The translations under genes were made by a program, and so were the position numbers. Shown piece after piece: positions 8,287-17,165 of a stretch of 64,000 bases of DNA. The stretch is from Fundicoccus sp052116145 (GTDB lineage Bacteria; Bacillota; Bacilli; Lactobacillales; Aerococcaceae), in assembly GCF_052116145.1 (NCBI RefSeq), contig NZ_JBQKLQ010000005.1:1-64000 (forward strand), in the 5' to 3' direction. The notes under the pieces were generated by a model. It saw only the letters and a list, made by a program, of their open reading frames with translations. It was not told where the DNA came from and ran no database searches. Within the stretch, counting starts at the first letter, position 1; each line of letters opens with the position of its first letter.

Positions 8287-9456
8287 ATGGATTATAGTAA
8301 TATTAATCGTCATGTTAAACACGCACCAGAAAACACGATTCGAACTTTTAGCGACCGAATCAGCCACTTAGATAATTTATTAGCTTTTAATATCGGAGAA
8401 CCTGACTTTTCTACCCCTATGAATATCAAACAAGCTGCCATTCATTCCATCGAGCAAGACCAGAGTTTCTACTCTCATTCTCGTGGTATTCTAGAATTAA
8501 GGCAAGAAATTAGCCACTATCTTGAACGTAAATATCAATTGACCTATTCAGCAGAGGATGAAATCATCGTAACTGCAGGAGCAACAGAAGCCTTGTACTT
8601 ATCCTTAACTGGACTATTGAATCCGGGCGATCAAGTACTTGTAGTAGATCCAAGTTACGTGATTTATCATTCTCAAATCCTTTTAGCAGGTGGAGAAACG
8701 GTGCCGATTGATGTGTCAGAAAGTGGTTTTAAACTAACGCCTGCTCAATTAGAATCGGCTCTTGCGGTCAATCCCCGTGTCAAAGCCTTGGTATTTAATT
8801 TCCCAACTAATCCAACAGGAGTCACTTATACGAGTCAAGAAATTGAAGCTCTTGCCCTGGTTATTCAAGCTCACGAAATATTTGTGATTGCAGACGAGGT
8901 TTACTCGGAGTTTTCATATGAATCTGATCATGTGTCCATTGCGCGTTTTATCCCTGAACATACTTTACTAATTAATGGTGCATCAAAATCTCATGCGATG
9001 ACCGGCTGGCGTTCAGCCTTTCTAGCAGGACCGGCCCCTCTTTTAGATGTATTCTATGCATTACACCAAGCCGTTGTCACTTCGCCAACCACTCAAGTTC
9101 AATACGCTAGTATTGCAGCTTATAGCAAGGAAAGCGACCAAGCAATTCTTGAAATGAAGCATTCTTATCAAGCGCGTCGTGACTTGTTATACGCCGGAAT
9201 GGAAGCTTTAGGTTTTGAATCAGCACGAGCGACAGGTGCCTTTTATTTATTTACTAAAATCCCGACATGGTATCAAGGGAATGATGTGGAATTTTGTATT
9301 GCGCTTGCTGAAGAGTGCCGCATCGCCACAACACCAGGCTCAGTTTTCGGCGCTGCAGGTAAAGGTTATTTTAGAACGAGTTATGTCTCAAGTACAGATA
9401 ACTTACGCCTATATTTAGAGCGATTAGCTGCTTTCAAAAAGCAGTATATCAAGTAA
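8287..9456 (+). CDS. PLP-dependent class I/II aminotransferase (AraT/PatA-like)
   Basis: It transfers an amino group between an amino acid and a 2-oxo acid, using pyridoxal phosphate. The 389-residue protein has the full fold-type I set: TAGATEA near 97-102, NPTG at 175-178, DEVY at 203-206 and the PLP lysine Lys234 in GASKSHAMTGWR. Family members are usually annotated as aromatic or aspartate-type aminotransferases; substrate cannot be decided here. Divergent location from the methionine-regulated metQ could hint at amino acid salvage or methionine regeneration, but that is only inference. GGAAAGGAAGC precedes the ATG. A TATGAT -10 box lies at 8240-8245 with a weak -35. Confidence 0.9.
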   Translation: MDYSNINRHVKHAPENTIRTFSDRISHLDNLLAFNIGEPDFSTPMNIKQAAIHSIEQDQSFYSHSRGILELRQEISHYLERKYQLTYSAEDEIIVTAGATEALYLSLTGLLNPGDQVLVVDPSYVIYHSQILLAGGETVPIDVSESGFKLTPAQLESALAVNPRVKALVFNFPTNPTGVTYTSQEIEALALVIQAHEIFVIADEVYSEFSYESDHVSIARFIPEHTLLINGASKSHAMTGWRSAFLAGPAPLLDVFYALHQAVVTSPTTQVQYASIAAYSKESDQAILEMKHSYQARRDLLYAGMEALGFESARATGAFYLFTKIPTWYQGNDVEFCIALAEECRIATTPGSVFGAAGKGYFRTSYVSSTDNLRLYLERLAAFKKQYIK

Positions 9457-9749
9457 TTTATAAGTTTTCATTGTCTGAGCGTCGTCTTATTCTTCCCCAA
9501 TATAATAACTTGGAAGACTTGATGAATTGAATATAGTCAATGCTTCCTTGTGTTATATTGGCTTTGAGTGGAGGGGTTCGTTTAACGTGCTGACTGGGAA
9601 ATTCAGTTAACATGTTAAAAGAAATAGCCTAAGGACTTTGCGGATTTCTTGCGATATTTAGACGAACTTCCAGTGTGTTAATGTTTTGAAGCGATTGATT
9701 CTTATAATCAAAAAAAGCCACTTCCGATCGGAAGTGGCTTTCTAGCGTG
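9457..9749. other. Intergenic region with hairpins, no gene
   Basis: No convincing coding sequence. A loose hairpin (TTAACGTGCTGACT to TTCAGTTAACATGTTAA, about 9582-9617) resembles a stretch at 18514-18551. The ABC-exporter terminator closes the region at 9709-9742. Confidence 0.6.
9709..9742 (-). terminator. Terminator of the ABC exporter operon
   Basis: The perfect palindrome GCCACTTCC GATC-centred GGAAGTGGC (9717-9738) is followed by a T run on the minus strand, just beyond the stop codon of the second exporter subunit. Confidence 0.9.
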
Positions 9750-11516
9750 CTAATCTTTTGCAAATTGACTTTGATATAAATCATAATAGAAACCTTGTTT
9801 CTCCAACAATGTTTGGTGGTTTCCTTGCTCAATAATTTGACCGTTTTCCATAACTAGAATTTTATCTGCTTCTTGAATGGTTGATAGACGGTGCGCAATG
9901 ACGAAACTTGTGCGTCCTTCCATCAAACGACTCATTGCTTTTTGAATCAATTGTTCTAAACGCGTATCAACAGAACTCGTCGCTTCATCAAGAATCAATA
10001 TCTTCGGATCAGATAGTAAAGCTCGAGCAATTGTCAATAATTGCTTTTGACCTAGCGAAATATTCGAGGATTCTTGATTCATTTCCATATCATAGCCACC
10101 AGGTAATGTGCGTATAAAATGGTCAACGTTAGCTGCTTTTCCAGCTTCGACAATATCTTCATCCGTCGCATTTAAGTTACCAAAGCGTAAGTTTTCTTTG
10201 ATGGAGCCTTCGAATAACCAAGCGTCTTGTAATACCATACCGAATTGTTCGCGTAGTTCTTGACGCGCAATGTCTCGTATATCCACTCCGTCAACTTTAA
10301 TTGCGCCATCTGTGACATCATAGAAACGCATTAATAAGTTTATCATCGTCGTTTTCCCTGCTCCTGTCGGGCCAACTATCGCCACCATTTCCCCCGGATT
10401 CACTTCAACATTAAAGTGACGGATTAACGGCTTGTCTTCAACATATTGGAATGACACGTTTTCAAAGGTTACTCTACCTTCTACCGGCTGAGTGAAACTC
10501 GTTGTTTTCTCATTAGGTTCTTCTTCTTGGTCAAGCACTTCGTAAATACGATTAATCGCTGCACTGGCACTTTGAAGTGGTCCAGATAATTGTGAAATCA
10601 TTTGGATCGGCTGATTGACTTGGTTAACATATTGCGTGAATGCCTGTAAATTACCCAAGGTTAGACGACCAGCTATGGTGAATAAACCTCCGATAATCAC
10701 GACGAGTAAATAAGTCAGGTGAGAAACAACACTCACGAGTGGCATCATCAAACCTGATAAGAAACTGGCTTTGAAGCCGACATCTTGTAAGTCGTCCGTG
10801 ATTTTACGAAAATCTTTACTCGATTGTTGTTCACGGCTATACAATTTTATAATGTTAAAGCCTGTGAAACTTTCTTGCACATAACCGTTCAGTCTGCCTA
10901 AAGCATCGGCTTGAGCTTTAAAGTACTTTTGAGATAGATTGACAACGTAACGTGCCACTAAATATGAAAGGGGCATACTAATCATAATCACTAGCGCGAG
11001 TTTCCAGTTAAGCCAAAGCATCATAACTGCCACAAATAGAATCGATAAAATGGCGTTTACGATTTGTAAGAGACTTTGTTGAAGCGCGTTAGAAACGGAC
11101 TCAACGTCACTTGTAATACGTCCCAGAATATTTCCGAATTGATTTCGGTCATAATAGGATACAGGTATTAAGTTAATTTTATGAATGATGTCGTTTCTTA
11201 AATCTCTGACCATATTCTGAACGGCGACAGTAATAAAGTAATTCGACCCAAAGGTTGTAAATTGATTAACTAAACCTCTTAGACTATATAAAACGAGTAT
11301 CCAGAAGATATAGTCATAATTAATCCCAGCGCCTTCTACCCCACGTGCCATATCGACTAAATTACTTGTCAGTTCAGTAATGGCTAAACCTAACATGAAG
11401 GGCTCAATAACCGTCATAAGGACTGAGACTAACATCATGAAAAAGGACGTGAAGAGAGAAACTTTATAGTGACGTAAATAGCGCCAAATTTTTGATACAA
11501 CATTGTTTGTTTCCAT
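9750..11516 (-). CDS. Heterodimeric ABC exporter subunit, catalytically competent half
   Basis: This 588-residue half-transporter has six N-terminal membrane helices and a C-terminal ATPase domain. The ATPase shows Walker A GPTGAGKTT (near 376), Walker B ILILDEATSSVD with the catalytic Glu, and H-loop VIAHRLS. Its signature is ISLGQ instead of LSGGQ. This complements the partner encoded 12 bp upstream, which has a normal LSGGQ but a damaged catalytic site. The pair would form one consensus and one degenerate ATP site, as in LmrCD, BmrCD and YheHI multidrug exporters. Substrate is unknown; drugs, lipids or peptides are all possible. The Shine-Dalgarno AGGAGG supports the start. Confidence 0.92.
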   Translation of the reverse strand: METNNVVSKIWRYLRHYKVSLFTSFFMMLVSVLMTVIEPFMLGLAITELTSNLVDMARGVEGAGINYDYIFWILVLYSLRGLVNQFTTFGSNYFITVAVQNMVRDLRNDIIHKINLIPVSYYDRNQFGNILGRITSDVESVSNALQQSLLQIVNAILSILFVAVMMLWLNWKLALVIMISMPLSYLVARYVVNLSQKYFKAQADALGRLNGYVQESFTGFNIIKLYSREQQSSKDFRKITDDLQDVGFKASFLSGLMMPLVSVVSHLTYLLVVIIGGLFTIAGRLTLGNLQAFTQYVNQVNQPIQMISQLSGPLQSASAAINRIYEVLDQEEEPNEKTTSFTQPVEGRVTFENVSFQYVEDKPLIRHFNVEVNPGEMVAIVGPTGAGKTTMINLLMRFYDVTDGAIKVDGVDIRDIARQELREQFGMVLQDAWLFEGSIKENLRFGNLNATDEDIVEAGKAANVDHFIRTLPGGYDMEMNQESSNISLGQKQLLTIARALLSDPKILILDEATSSVDTRLEQLIQKAMSRLMEGRTSFVIAHRLSTIQEADKILVMENGQIIEQGNHQTLLEKQGFYYDLYQSQFAKD

Positions 11517-11528
11517 ATTCGCCGCCTC

Positions 11529-13262
11529 CTATTCTTCTAACGATGCATTTTTGATTTGCGACTCTGCAATTGAACGGTATATCTCGCTTGTTGCCAATAA
11601 TTCATCATGGGTTCCACGCCCCACAATTTCACCTTTATCTAAAACGATAATTTGGTCGGCATTCATAATTGAAGAAACACGTTGTGCCACAATGACAGTA
11701 GTTGCTTCGGTCGTAATTTCTTTTAATCGACGACGTAATTCTGCATCTGTTTTATAATCTAGCGCTGAGAAACTATCATCAAAGACGTAAATATCTGGTT
11801 TTTTGACCAAAGCTCTAGCAATGGACAAACGTTGTTTTTGACCACCAGATAAGTTATTACCTCCTTCTGCTAAGAAAGAGCGGTAACGTTCTTGAGTCTT
11901 TTCAATAAAATCTTGCGCTTGAGCGACATCTGTTGCTCTTTCTAGTTCACCTTCTGTCGCGCTGTATTTACCGTAACGTAGATTATCACCAATCGTTCCA
12001 GTAAATAAGAGTGCCTTTTGAGGAATAAATCCAATTTTTTGACGTAAGGCATCTAATTTATATTTTCGAACATCTACACCATCAACTAAAATGCGCCCTA
12101 ATGTCACATCAAAGAAACGTGGAATGAGTTGGACCAGTGTCGATTTACCACTACCAGTACTTCCGATAAAGGCAATAATTTCTCCTGGTTTCGTTTTAAA
12201 ACTAATGTTATGTAAAACAGGATTTTCTGTTTCACCAGGATAAGCAAAAGTCACATTATCAAACTCTAAGTAACCTTTGGTTTCAGTTTCAGTAATCCCT
12301 TCTAAATTAGGATCTATTGAAATAGGCATATCCATTATTTCTTCTAAACGATTGGCTGAAACTGACATTCTAGGAAACATCATAAATAGGTTTGAAAACA
12401 TTAAGAATGAGAATAAGGCATGGAAGGAATATTCAATAAAAGCCACTAAGTTACCTACTTGTAATTGACCTGCTTCAATCGGTTTTAAGGCAAACCAGAA
12501 TATTAAAACAATCATCCAAATGATAATGTGGAAGAATAAGGGAGAGGCTACCCCCATCAATTTAAATAAATTCCCAGAAATAGTGGCATAATTTTGAACT
12601 TCATTTTTAAATCGTTTTTCTTGATAATCTTCACGAGTGAACGCTCGAATGACACGTAAACCCATTAAGTTTTCACGCGCATATTGGTTAATACTATCTA
12701 AAGAGGTTTGTTGACTTTCAGATAGTGGGCGTGATTTTTTAGCGATGATATAAATCATTAAAGCTAGGATTGGTAAGGCAGCTAGCATAAACCACGCGAG
12801 TGATGGTGCCGTAAGGATGATCATTATGATGCTTCCCACAAACATCATCGGGGCAATAACGCCGAGTCTTAGAGACATTTCAGCAAATTGCATTAACACA
12901 AAGGCATCGTTTGTCATTCGCGTAACGAGCGAGGATACACCAATTTTTTCGTATTCGTGATGCGAAAAGAGTTGTATTTTGTCGAAAAGGTCATTACGCA
13001 TATCCTTTATCATCAGTGTCGTTAATTTACTTGCCACGTAGGTTAATATGACACGTCCTAGTAAGCCTGCCACAATAACCACTAACATCAGTGCACCGAG
13101 TCGATATAAGGCACTGGTGTCATTGGGGATAATTGCTTGATCAATCATATAAGCAAAGATGGTAGGTAAGCCTAGGTTTATTAGTACTGAAGATAGGCCC
13201 ATGACTAGATTTATCACCAAATATTTAGGGTGTTGCTTCAAATAGCTCCAAATATATTGCAT
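11529..13262 (-). CDS. Heterodimeric ABC exporter subunit with degenerate ATP site
   Basis: It is the first gene of a two-gene exporter operon, 577 residues, with six membrane helices followed by an ATPase domain. Walker A is GSTGSGKST and the signature NLSGGQKQRLS is canonical. Two catalytic positions are altered: Walker B reads YVFDDSFSALD (Asp for the catalytic Glu) and the switch His is Gln in VIVAQRVSS. These substitutions are typical of the non-hydrolysing half of heterodimeric exporters rather than signs of decay. AAAGGAGGA precedes the ATG. No regulator gene is adjacent, and substrate is not predictable. Confidence 0.92.
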   Translation of the reverse strand: MQYIWSYLKQHPKYLVINLVMGLSSVLINLGLPTIFAYMIDQAIIPNDTSALYRLGALMLVVIVAGLLGRVILTYVASKLTTLMIKDMRNDLFDKIQLFSHHEYEKIGVSSLVTRMTNDAFVLMQFAEMSLRLGVIAPMMFVGSIIMIILTAPSLAWFMLAALPILALMIYIIAKKSRPLSESQQTSLDSINQYARENLMGLRVIRAFTREDYQEKRFKNEVQNYATISGNLFKLMGVASPLFFHIIIWMIVLIFWFALKPIEAGQLQVGNLVAFIEYSFHALFSFLMFSNLFMMFPRMSVSANRLEEIMDMPISIDPNLEGITETETKGYLEFDNVTFAYPGETENPVLHNISFKTKPGEIIAFIGSTGSGKSTLVQLIPRFFDVTLGRILVDGVDVRKYKLDALRQKIGFIPQKALLFTGTIGDNLRYGKYSATEGELERATDVAQAQDFIEKTQERYRSFLAEGGNNLSGGQKQRLSIARALVKKPDIYVFDDSFSALDYKTDAELRRRLKEITTEATTVIVAQRVSSIMNADQIIVLDKGEIVGRGTHDELLATSEIYRSIAESQIKNASLEE

Positions 13263-13295
13263 GTTTTTAAACTCCTCCTTTAAAATAAATAGTTA

Positions 13296-13320
13296 AGGGG
13301 AACGCTCGCAAGCGTCCCCA
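13296..13320 (-). terminator. Hairpin downstream of the HD gene, possible terminator
   Basis: GGGGAACGCT and AGCGTCCCC form a stable stem with a CGCA loop. On the minus strand it is followed by a T-rich but interrupted stretch, so termination is plausible, not certain. Confidence 0.5.
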
Positions 13321-13450
13321 GTTTGTTTCCAAATCAAGTCTATCAATGTGTCTTAGTTAAAGTCAAACAAGAGCTCTACTTGTTTATGATTTTATTAAAG
13401 ACTGATACCTTGTTCGGATGTTTTGGCTAATCGTTTGTTTATGACTGTAT

Positions 13451-14137
13451 TTAACGCTTTGCTTCCCACTCTTGATAAAATTGGTCCAGGAAGTCTTCTA
13501 AATAATCGTGACGATTAATGGCTATTTGACGGCCACTTGAGGTATTCATTAAAGCCTTCAATTTCAATAATTTTTCATAAAAATGCATAATTGCTGAATC
13601 ATTACCACTACGATAATCCTCTAATGTCATATCTTCACGTGGCTTCATAGCTGGATTATGGATTGGTCGCCCTTTATGACCAGAATAATAAATCGTTCGA
13701 GCAATTCCAATCGCACCAATAGCATCCAAGCGGTCGGCATCTTGGACGATTTGTCCTTCAAAACTTAAGGGATAGTCATTATTTAGTCCGCCTTTAAATG
13801 ACATGTTTGTGATAATATCCATGATTGCCATCATCTGACTTTCGCAAACTCCTGAAGTCAATAAAAATTCTTTAACATTAGCAATCGCTACTGCTTCACT
13901 CTCTACTAATTTATCATCGATTGTGTCATGTAGCAGCGCAGCTAATACACAAGTCAAGAGATTAGCCCCTTTTTCTTCACGCGCTAATCGAATGGTCATT
14001 TTCGTGACACGTGCAATATGCCACCAATCATGGCCGCTTGTATCGTCTTTCAACAAAGTATATACAAAGGCTTGTGTCCGTTGAATCACCTGATTTTCTG
14101 CTTCACTTAATTCATTCAGTAGGAATTCTTGTTCCAC
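13451..14137 (-). CDS. HD-domain phosphohydrolase (YpgQ/YedJ type)
   Basis: It is a metal-dependent phosphohydrolase of 228 residues, probably acting on nucleotides in the cytosol. The HD metal site is recognisable: HDWWHIARV near 36-44, LLHDTIDD near 88-95, and QDADRLDAIGAIGIAR near 131-146. The later GRPIHNP stretch is typical of the YedJ/YpgQ subgroup, whose members hydrolyse nucleoside triphosphates to monophosphates and pyrophosphate. Translation starts at GTG (14135-14137) behind GTGAGGGG. It stands alone between the ribosomal-protein operon and the ABC exporter. Subgroup assignment is from pattern memory. Confidence 0.87.
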   Translation of the reverse strand: MEQEFLLNELSEAENQVIQRTQAFVYTLLKDDTSGHDWWHIARVTKMTIRLAREEKGANLLTCVLAALLHDTIDDKLVESEAVAIANVKEFLLTSGVCESQMMAIMDIITNMSFKGGLNNDYPLSFEGQIVQDADRLDAIGAIGIARTIYYSGHKGRPIHNPAMKPREDMTLEDYRSGNDSAIMHFYEKLLKLKALMNTSSGRQIAINRHDYLEDFLDQFYQEWEAKR

Positions 14138-14271
14138 TTTATCCCCTCACTTTCAATGGTTCAGTAACCAGTTTAACAGATATGAAAATAAAGAGGTATC
14201 AACTTTATACTTTTTCAGCCAATTTAATGAGAGCTGCTTTCGACTGAATAAGTGCCCGACAAAAGACAAAA

Positions 14272-14300
14272 TAAAAAACCCTACTTATAATATAGTAGGG
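14272..14300 (-). terminator. Terminator of infC-rpmI-rplT
   Basis: CCCTACT and AGTAGGG form a stem with an AT-rich loop, followed on the minus strand by six T residues, about 20 bp after the rplT stop. Confidence 0.9.
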
Positions 14301-14318
14301 ATAATAGCTAGCTTAAAA

Positions 14319-14675
14319 TTAAGCTAACGCTTTTTTAGCTTGTTCAGTTAATGCAGTAAATGCTGTTGCATCGTGAACTGCTAAGTCAGCTAACATTTTA
14401 CGGTTAACTTCGATACCTGCTTTGTTTAAGCCGTTCATTAAAACGCTGTAGCTTAAGCCGTTCATACGAGCTGCTGCGTTAATACGTGTAATCCATAAGC
14501 GACGGAAGTCACGTTTTTTCTGACGACGGTCACGGTAAGCATAAGTGTAAGACTTCATCACTTGTTGCTTTGCCATCTTGAAGCTGATGCTCTTCGCTCC
14601 ATAATAACCTTTTGCTAATTTAATTGTACGTTTACGACGTTGGCGTGTAACGTATCCACCTTTAACACGTGCCAT
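14319..14675 (-). CDS. rplT: Ribosomal protein bL20
   Basis: It is a large-subunit protein that binds 23S rRNA early in assembly and represses its own operon. The 118-residue length is standard. The N-terminal basic extension (ARVKGGYVTRQRRKR) and the globular WITRINAAAR region are typical. It is last of infC-rpmI-rplT, 30 bp after rpmI, with GGAGGAATAAATC before the ATG. Repression would act on the leader upstream of infC. Confidence 0.98.
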   Translation of the reverse strand: MARVKGGYVTRQRRKRTIKLAKGYYGAKSISFKMAKQQVMKSYTYAYRDRRQKKRDFRRLWITRINAAARMNGLSYSVLMNGLNKAGIEVNRKMLADLAVHDATAFTALTEQAKKALA

Positions 14676-14705
14676 GATTTATTCCTCCTTGAAATGGTTG
14701 TTCGA

Positions 14706-14903
14706 TTATAGTGCTGCGACTTGTTGTTTAATACGTTTGTAGTCTCCAGCGCTAACTAAAGATGCTTGACGTAATTGACGACGTTGTTTTTTAGTTTTAC
14801 CGTGGAAACGGTGACTAGTAAATGCTCTAGAACGTTTTAATTTACCAGAACCAGTTTTCTTAACACGTTTAGCTAGTCCACGGTGAGTTTTTTGTTTTGG
14901 CAT
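14706..14903 (-). CDS. rpmI: Ribosomal protein bL35
   Basis: It is a 65-residue, very basic large-subunit protein. MPKQKTHRGLAKRVKKTGSG at the N terminus and the SHRFHGKTKKQRRQLR segment are diagnostic. It lies between infC and rplT in the universally common order, with AGGAGGAATTATC before the ATG. Confidence 0.98.
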   Translation of the reverse strand: MPKQKTHRGLAKRVKKTGSGKLKRSRAFTSHRFHGKTKKQRRQLRQASLVSAGDYKRIKQQVAAL

Positions 14904-14964
14904 GATAATTCCTCCTGATTGGTATCTGTTATACTATTGTAAAACAGTGTGACATTGATAGTGC

Positions 14965-15489
14965 TTATTCAGCATCTTTTGATGAGATTGGCGCTAGCAA
15001 GATGAACATGCTGCGTCCTTCCATTTTAGGTCTTACTTCGACCGTTGAAAGATCTTTCGTATCATCGATAAAGTCATCTAGGACATCTTTCCCTAACTCT
15101 TTATGAGTAATGGCACGACCTCTAAAACGAATACTCGCTTTAACTTTGTCTCCACTCTCTAAGAACTTAACCGCTTGACGCAATTTAGTTTGATAATCAT
15201 GATCATCGATGGTTGGACTTAATCGTACCTCTTTTACAGAAACAATCTTCTGAGCTTTACGTTGCTCCTTTTCTTTTTTCTGCATTTCGTAACGATATTT
15301 TCCATAGTCCATGATTTTTGCAACGGGTGGTTTGGCATTGGGTGACATTAGTACTAAGTCTAATCCGAAAGATTCCGCAATGGTTAAGGCGTCACTTAGA
15401 GACTTCACTCCAATTTGCTCGCCATCTCCACTAATTACACGTAATTCACGTGCTCGGATGTCTTCGTTAATAATTAATTCCTTAACGAT
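14965..15489 (-). CDS. infC: Translation initiation factor IF-3, starting at ATC
   Basis: IF-3 binds the 30S subunit, discriminates against non-standard start codons and prevents premature 50S joining. The 174-residue protein has the family's N domain (LIINEDIRARELRVI), the PNAKPPVAKIMDYG linker and the C domain (KEVRLSPTIDDHDY, FRGRAITHKELG). Conserved N-terminal residues lie upstream of every ATG, GTG or TTG except a GTG at 15408 that would remove 27 family residues. The true start is therefore ATC at 15487-15489, behind GGAGGTGG. A rare start codon is the known basis of IF-3 autoregulation. It leads the rpmI-rplT operon. Confidence 0.95.
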   Translation of the reverse strand: MVKELIINEDIRARELRVISGDGEQIGVKSLSDALTIAESFGLDLVLMSPNAKPPVAKIMDYGKYRYEMQKKEKEQRKAQKIVSVKEVRLSPTIDDHDYQTKLRQAVKFLESGDKVKASIRFRGRAITHKELGKDVLDDFIDDTKDLSTVEVRPKMEGRSMFILLAPISSKDAE

Positions 15490-15542
15490 AGATTTCCACC
15501 TCCATTATATTATGATCAAACAAATAGATTTAAGGCAAAATA

Positions 15543-15692
15543 AAAAAGGCCAGTTTATAATAATAAACTCGCCGTAACTGCATAAACGTATACTCATACT
15601 AATCGTATGGTAAAGAGGTTTATTTGCCAAGCAATTCATCACTTGGCGAGAAACGGCATGTCTCTACTTGTTGTCTCAACTAATATAGAATA
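15543..15692 (-). promoter_or_regulatory. L20-type leader with attenuator upstream of infC
   Basis: The minus-strand leader of about 190 nt contains a hairpin built on CGGCATG/CATGCCG and ends in a terminator-like stem GGCGAGTTTA/TAAACTGGCC (one mismatch) followed by TTTTTT at 15543-15573. Position and layout match the L20 autoregulatory leader of low-GC Gram-positives. Conservation of the L20-binding core was not checked. Confidence 0.7.
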
Positions 15693-15715
15693 CCATGCCG
15701 CCCACCAGAATGCAA
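15687..15715 (-). promoter_or_regulatory. Promoter of infC-rpmI-rplT
   Basis: -35 TTGCAT (15710-15715), 17-bp spacer, -10 TATTCT (15687-15692) on the minus strand, directly ahead of the leader. Confidence 0.65.
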
Positions 15716-15728
15716 GGACTTTATTAAA

Positions 15729-16919
15729 TTATATATCGATTGTGGCTACTTTTTTTAAAACGTCGGTCGGTACAGACACAACAGCCAAAAATATAAAGCC
15801 TGTTTGTAACCAGAAGATGGCCATATCCATAATACCATGGAATAAGACAATCACTATAAAACATGTAATCAAACCGACTTCATCACGAATACTCTTATCA
15901 CGCAGTGCTGCTAACGTGCGTCTGAAGAAACCCGTAAAACTCACACACAAGATCATCAGGCCATAAATGCCAAAGTTAGCGAGCGTGTCAATAAGTAACT
16001 GATGGGCGTGCATTTTCCCTTCATCTACAAATAGATAATAATAGTTTACGTAACTCATCGCCCCACGACCCATTAAAGGTTCCGTTAGGAAGATGTTCCA
16101 ACCTGTGTCCCAAATAACGAAGCGATCCTCAAAAGCATAAGCTAAGGTTGTCAACCTTGGAAGTAAGTCAGGATTCAGCATTAAACCTACCAGTGCAATC
16201 ACGCTAGCGCCTATCGCAATAAATGCATACTTCCGGTTTAAAAAATAAATTAACCAAACGACAGCTACCACTACTGTAGGTATTAACCACCTAGAAGCGG
16301 TCAAAATAATACTAATTGAATTCAATGCCAAAACGATGACTGATAATAGTTTGGTATGTTTAAAATGACTCCTTTTAAATAAATACATTGCAATGACTAC
16401 GACGAACACACAATAAAGACCGTAGTAATTCGCATTGAAAAATGTGGCCTCTGCCCGTGTTTGAGGGTTATGGTATTTAAAAATATAGAACATATCATAA
16501 CCATTTGTATACGAATATAGTAGATACTGATAAATCGACATTAGCGATAGAGGAATACTCCCCCAACAGAAAATCTTAAGTAGTAAAACGTACAGCTCTG
16601 CATTTAATTTCCGCTGATAATAAACGAAAAAGAGTGCAATTAAAGCAACCGCAATCGTTGCTAAAACGCCAATCCAATTTCGATTAATGAGTGAGACAAT
16701 GATCGAATAGGCTATAAAAATACCTAACCAACCGAGTTTTTCAATTGTTTGCTTTAACTGAGCTCGATCTTGCCAACAAAAATGGACAAGAATGACAATT
16801 AATATAGGTGCTCCAATAAAAAACGGTAAAAGGATAACGATTGATGCCGAAATTATCCCTAATATCATCACATCGTGCTCTGCTAAGAAATCCTTGAGAG
16901 CTTTTGTAGATGATCCCAT
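15729..16919 (-). CDS. O-antigen ligase/Wzy-like polytopic membrane protein
   Basis: It is a 396-residue integral membrane protein with about ten to twelve hydrophobic helices and an extracellular loop between about residues 240 and 310. The loop includes GWNIFLTEPLMGRGAMSYVNYY, abbreviated here as the FLTEPLMGRG motif, typical of the RfaL/Wzy superfamily (PF04932). Such proteins polymerise or ligate undecaprenyl-linked glycans to a surface acceptor. No glycosyltransferase genes are adjacent, so it could act on a polysaccharide made elsewhere. It sits between infC and dacA, where many relatives have thrS-infC closer together. Its own promoter lies at 16989-17017. Confidence 0.8.
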   Translation of the reverse strand: MGSSTKALKDFLAEHDVMILGIISASIVILLPFFIGAPILIVILVHFCWQDRAQLKQTIEKLGWLGIFIAYSIIVSLINRNWIGVLATIAVALIALFFVYYQRKLNAELYVLLLKIFCWGSIPLSLMSIYQYLLYSYTNGYDMFYIFKYHNPQTRAEATFFNANYYGLYCVFVVVIAMYLFKRSHFKHTKLLSVIVLALNSISIILTASRWLIPTVVVAVVWLIYFLNRKYAFIAIGASVIALVGLMLNPDLLPRLTTLAYAFEDRFVIWDTGWNIFLTEPLMGRGAMSYVNYYYLFVDEGKMHAHQLLIDTLANFGIYGLMILCVSFTGFFRRTLAALRDKSIRDEVGLITCFIVIVLFHGIMDMAIFWLQTGFIFLAVVSVPTDVLKKVATIDI

Positions 16920-16988
16920 CGTCTAACCCCTCCTTAATATATCACAGATATTTATTCTTTAAATCACCTTATTTAAAGTTATTAACAT

Positions 16989-17017
16989 ATATTAGCACAT
17001 TTTCTCAACTTGCCCAA
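16989..17017 (-). promoter_or_regulatory. Promoter of the O-antigen-ligase-like gene
   Basis: -35 TTGGGC (17012-17017), 17-bp spacer, -10 TAATAT (16989-16994) on the minus strand, about 70 bp before the start codon. Confidence 0.55.
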
Positions 17018-17105
17018 TAATTAAGATCCACTTTCAGAAATTCTTAATTTAACAGAATTTAATTTCAATAAAAATATTAAGATTACTCTTAACTTTGACT
17101 ATTAC

Positions 17106-17134
17106 TTGGAAAAAAACTTATCTTTCGCTATAAT
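17106..17134 (+). promoter_or_regulatory. Promoter of dacA
   Basis: -35 TTGGAA (17106-17111), 17-bp spacer, consensus -10 TATAAT (17129-17134), 32 bp before the TTG start. Confidence 0.75.
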
Positions 17135-17165
17135 AGTAAAGAATTCATTTTAGGAGGCGTACGTT

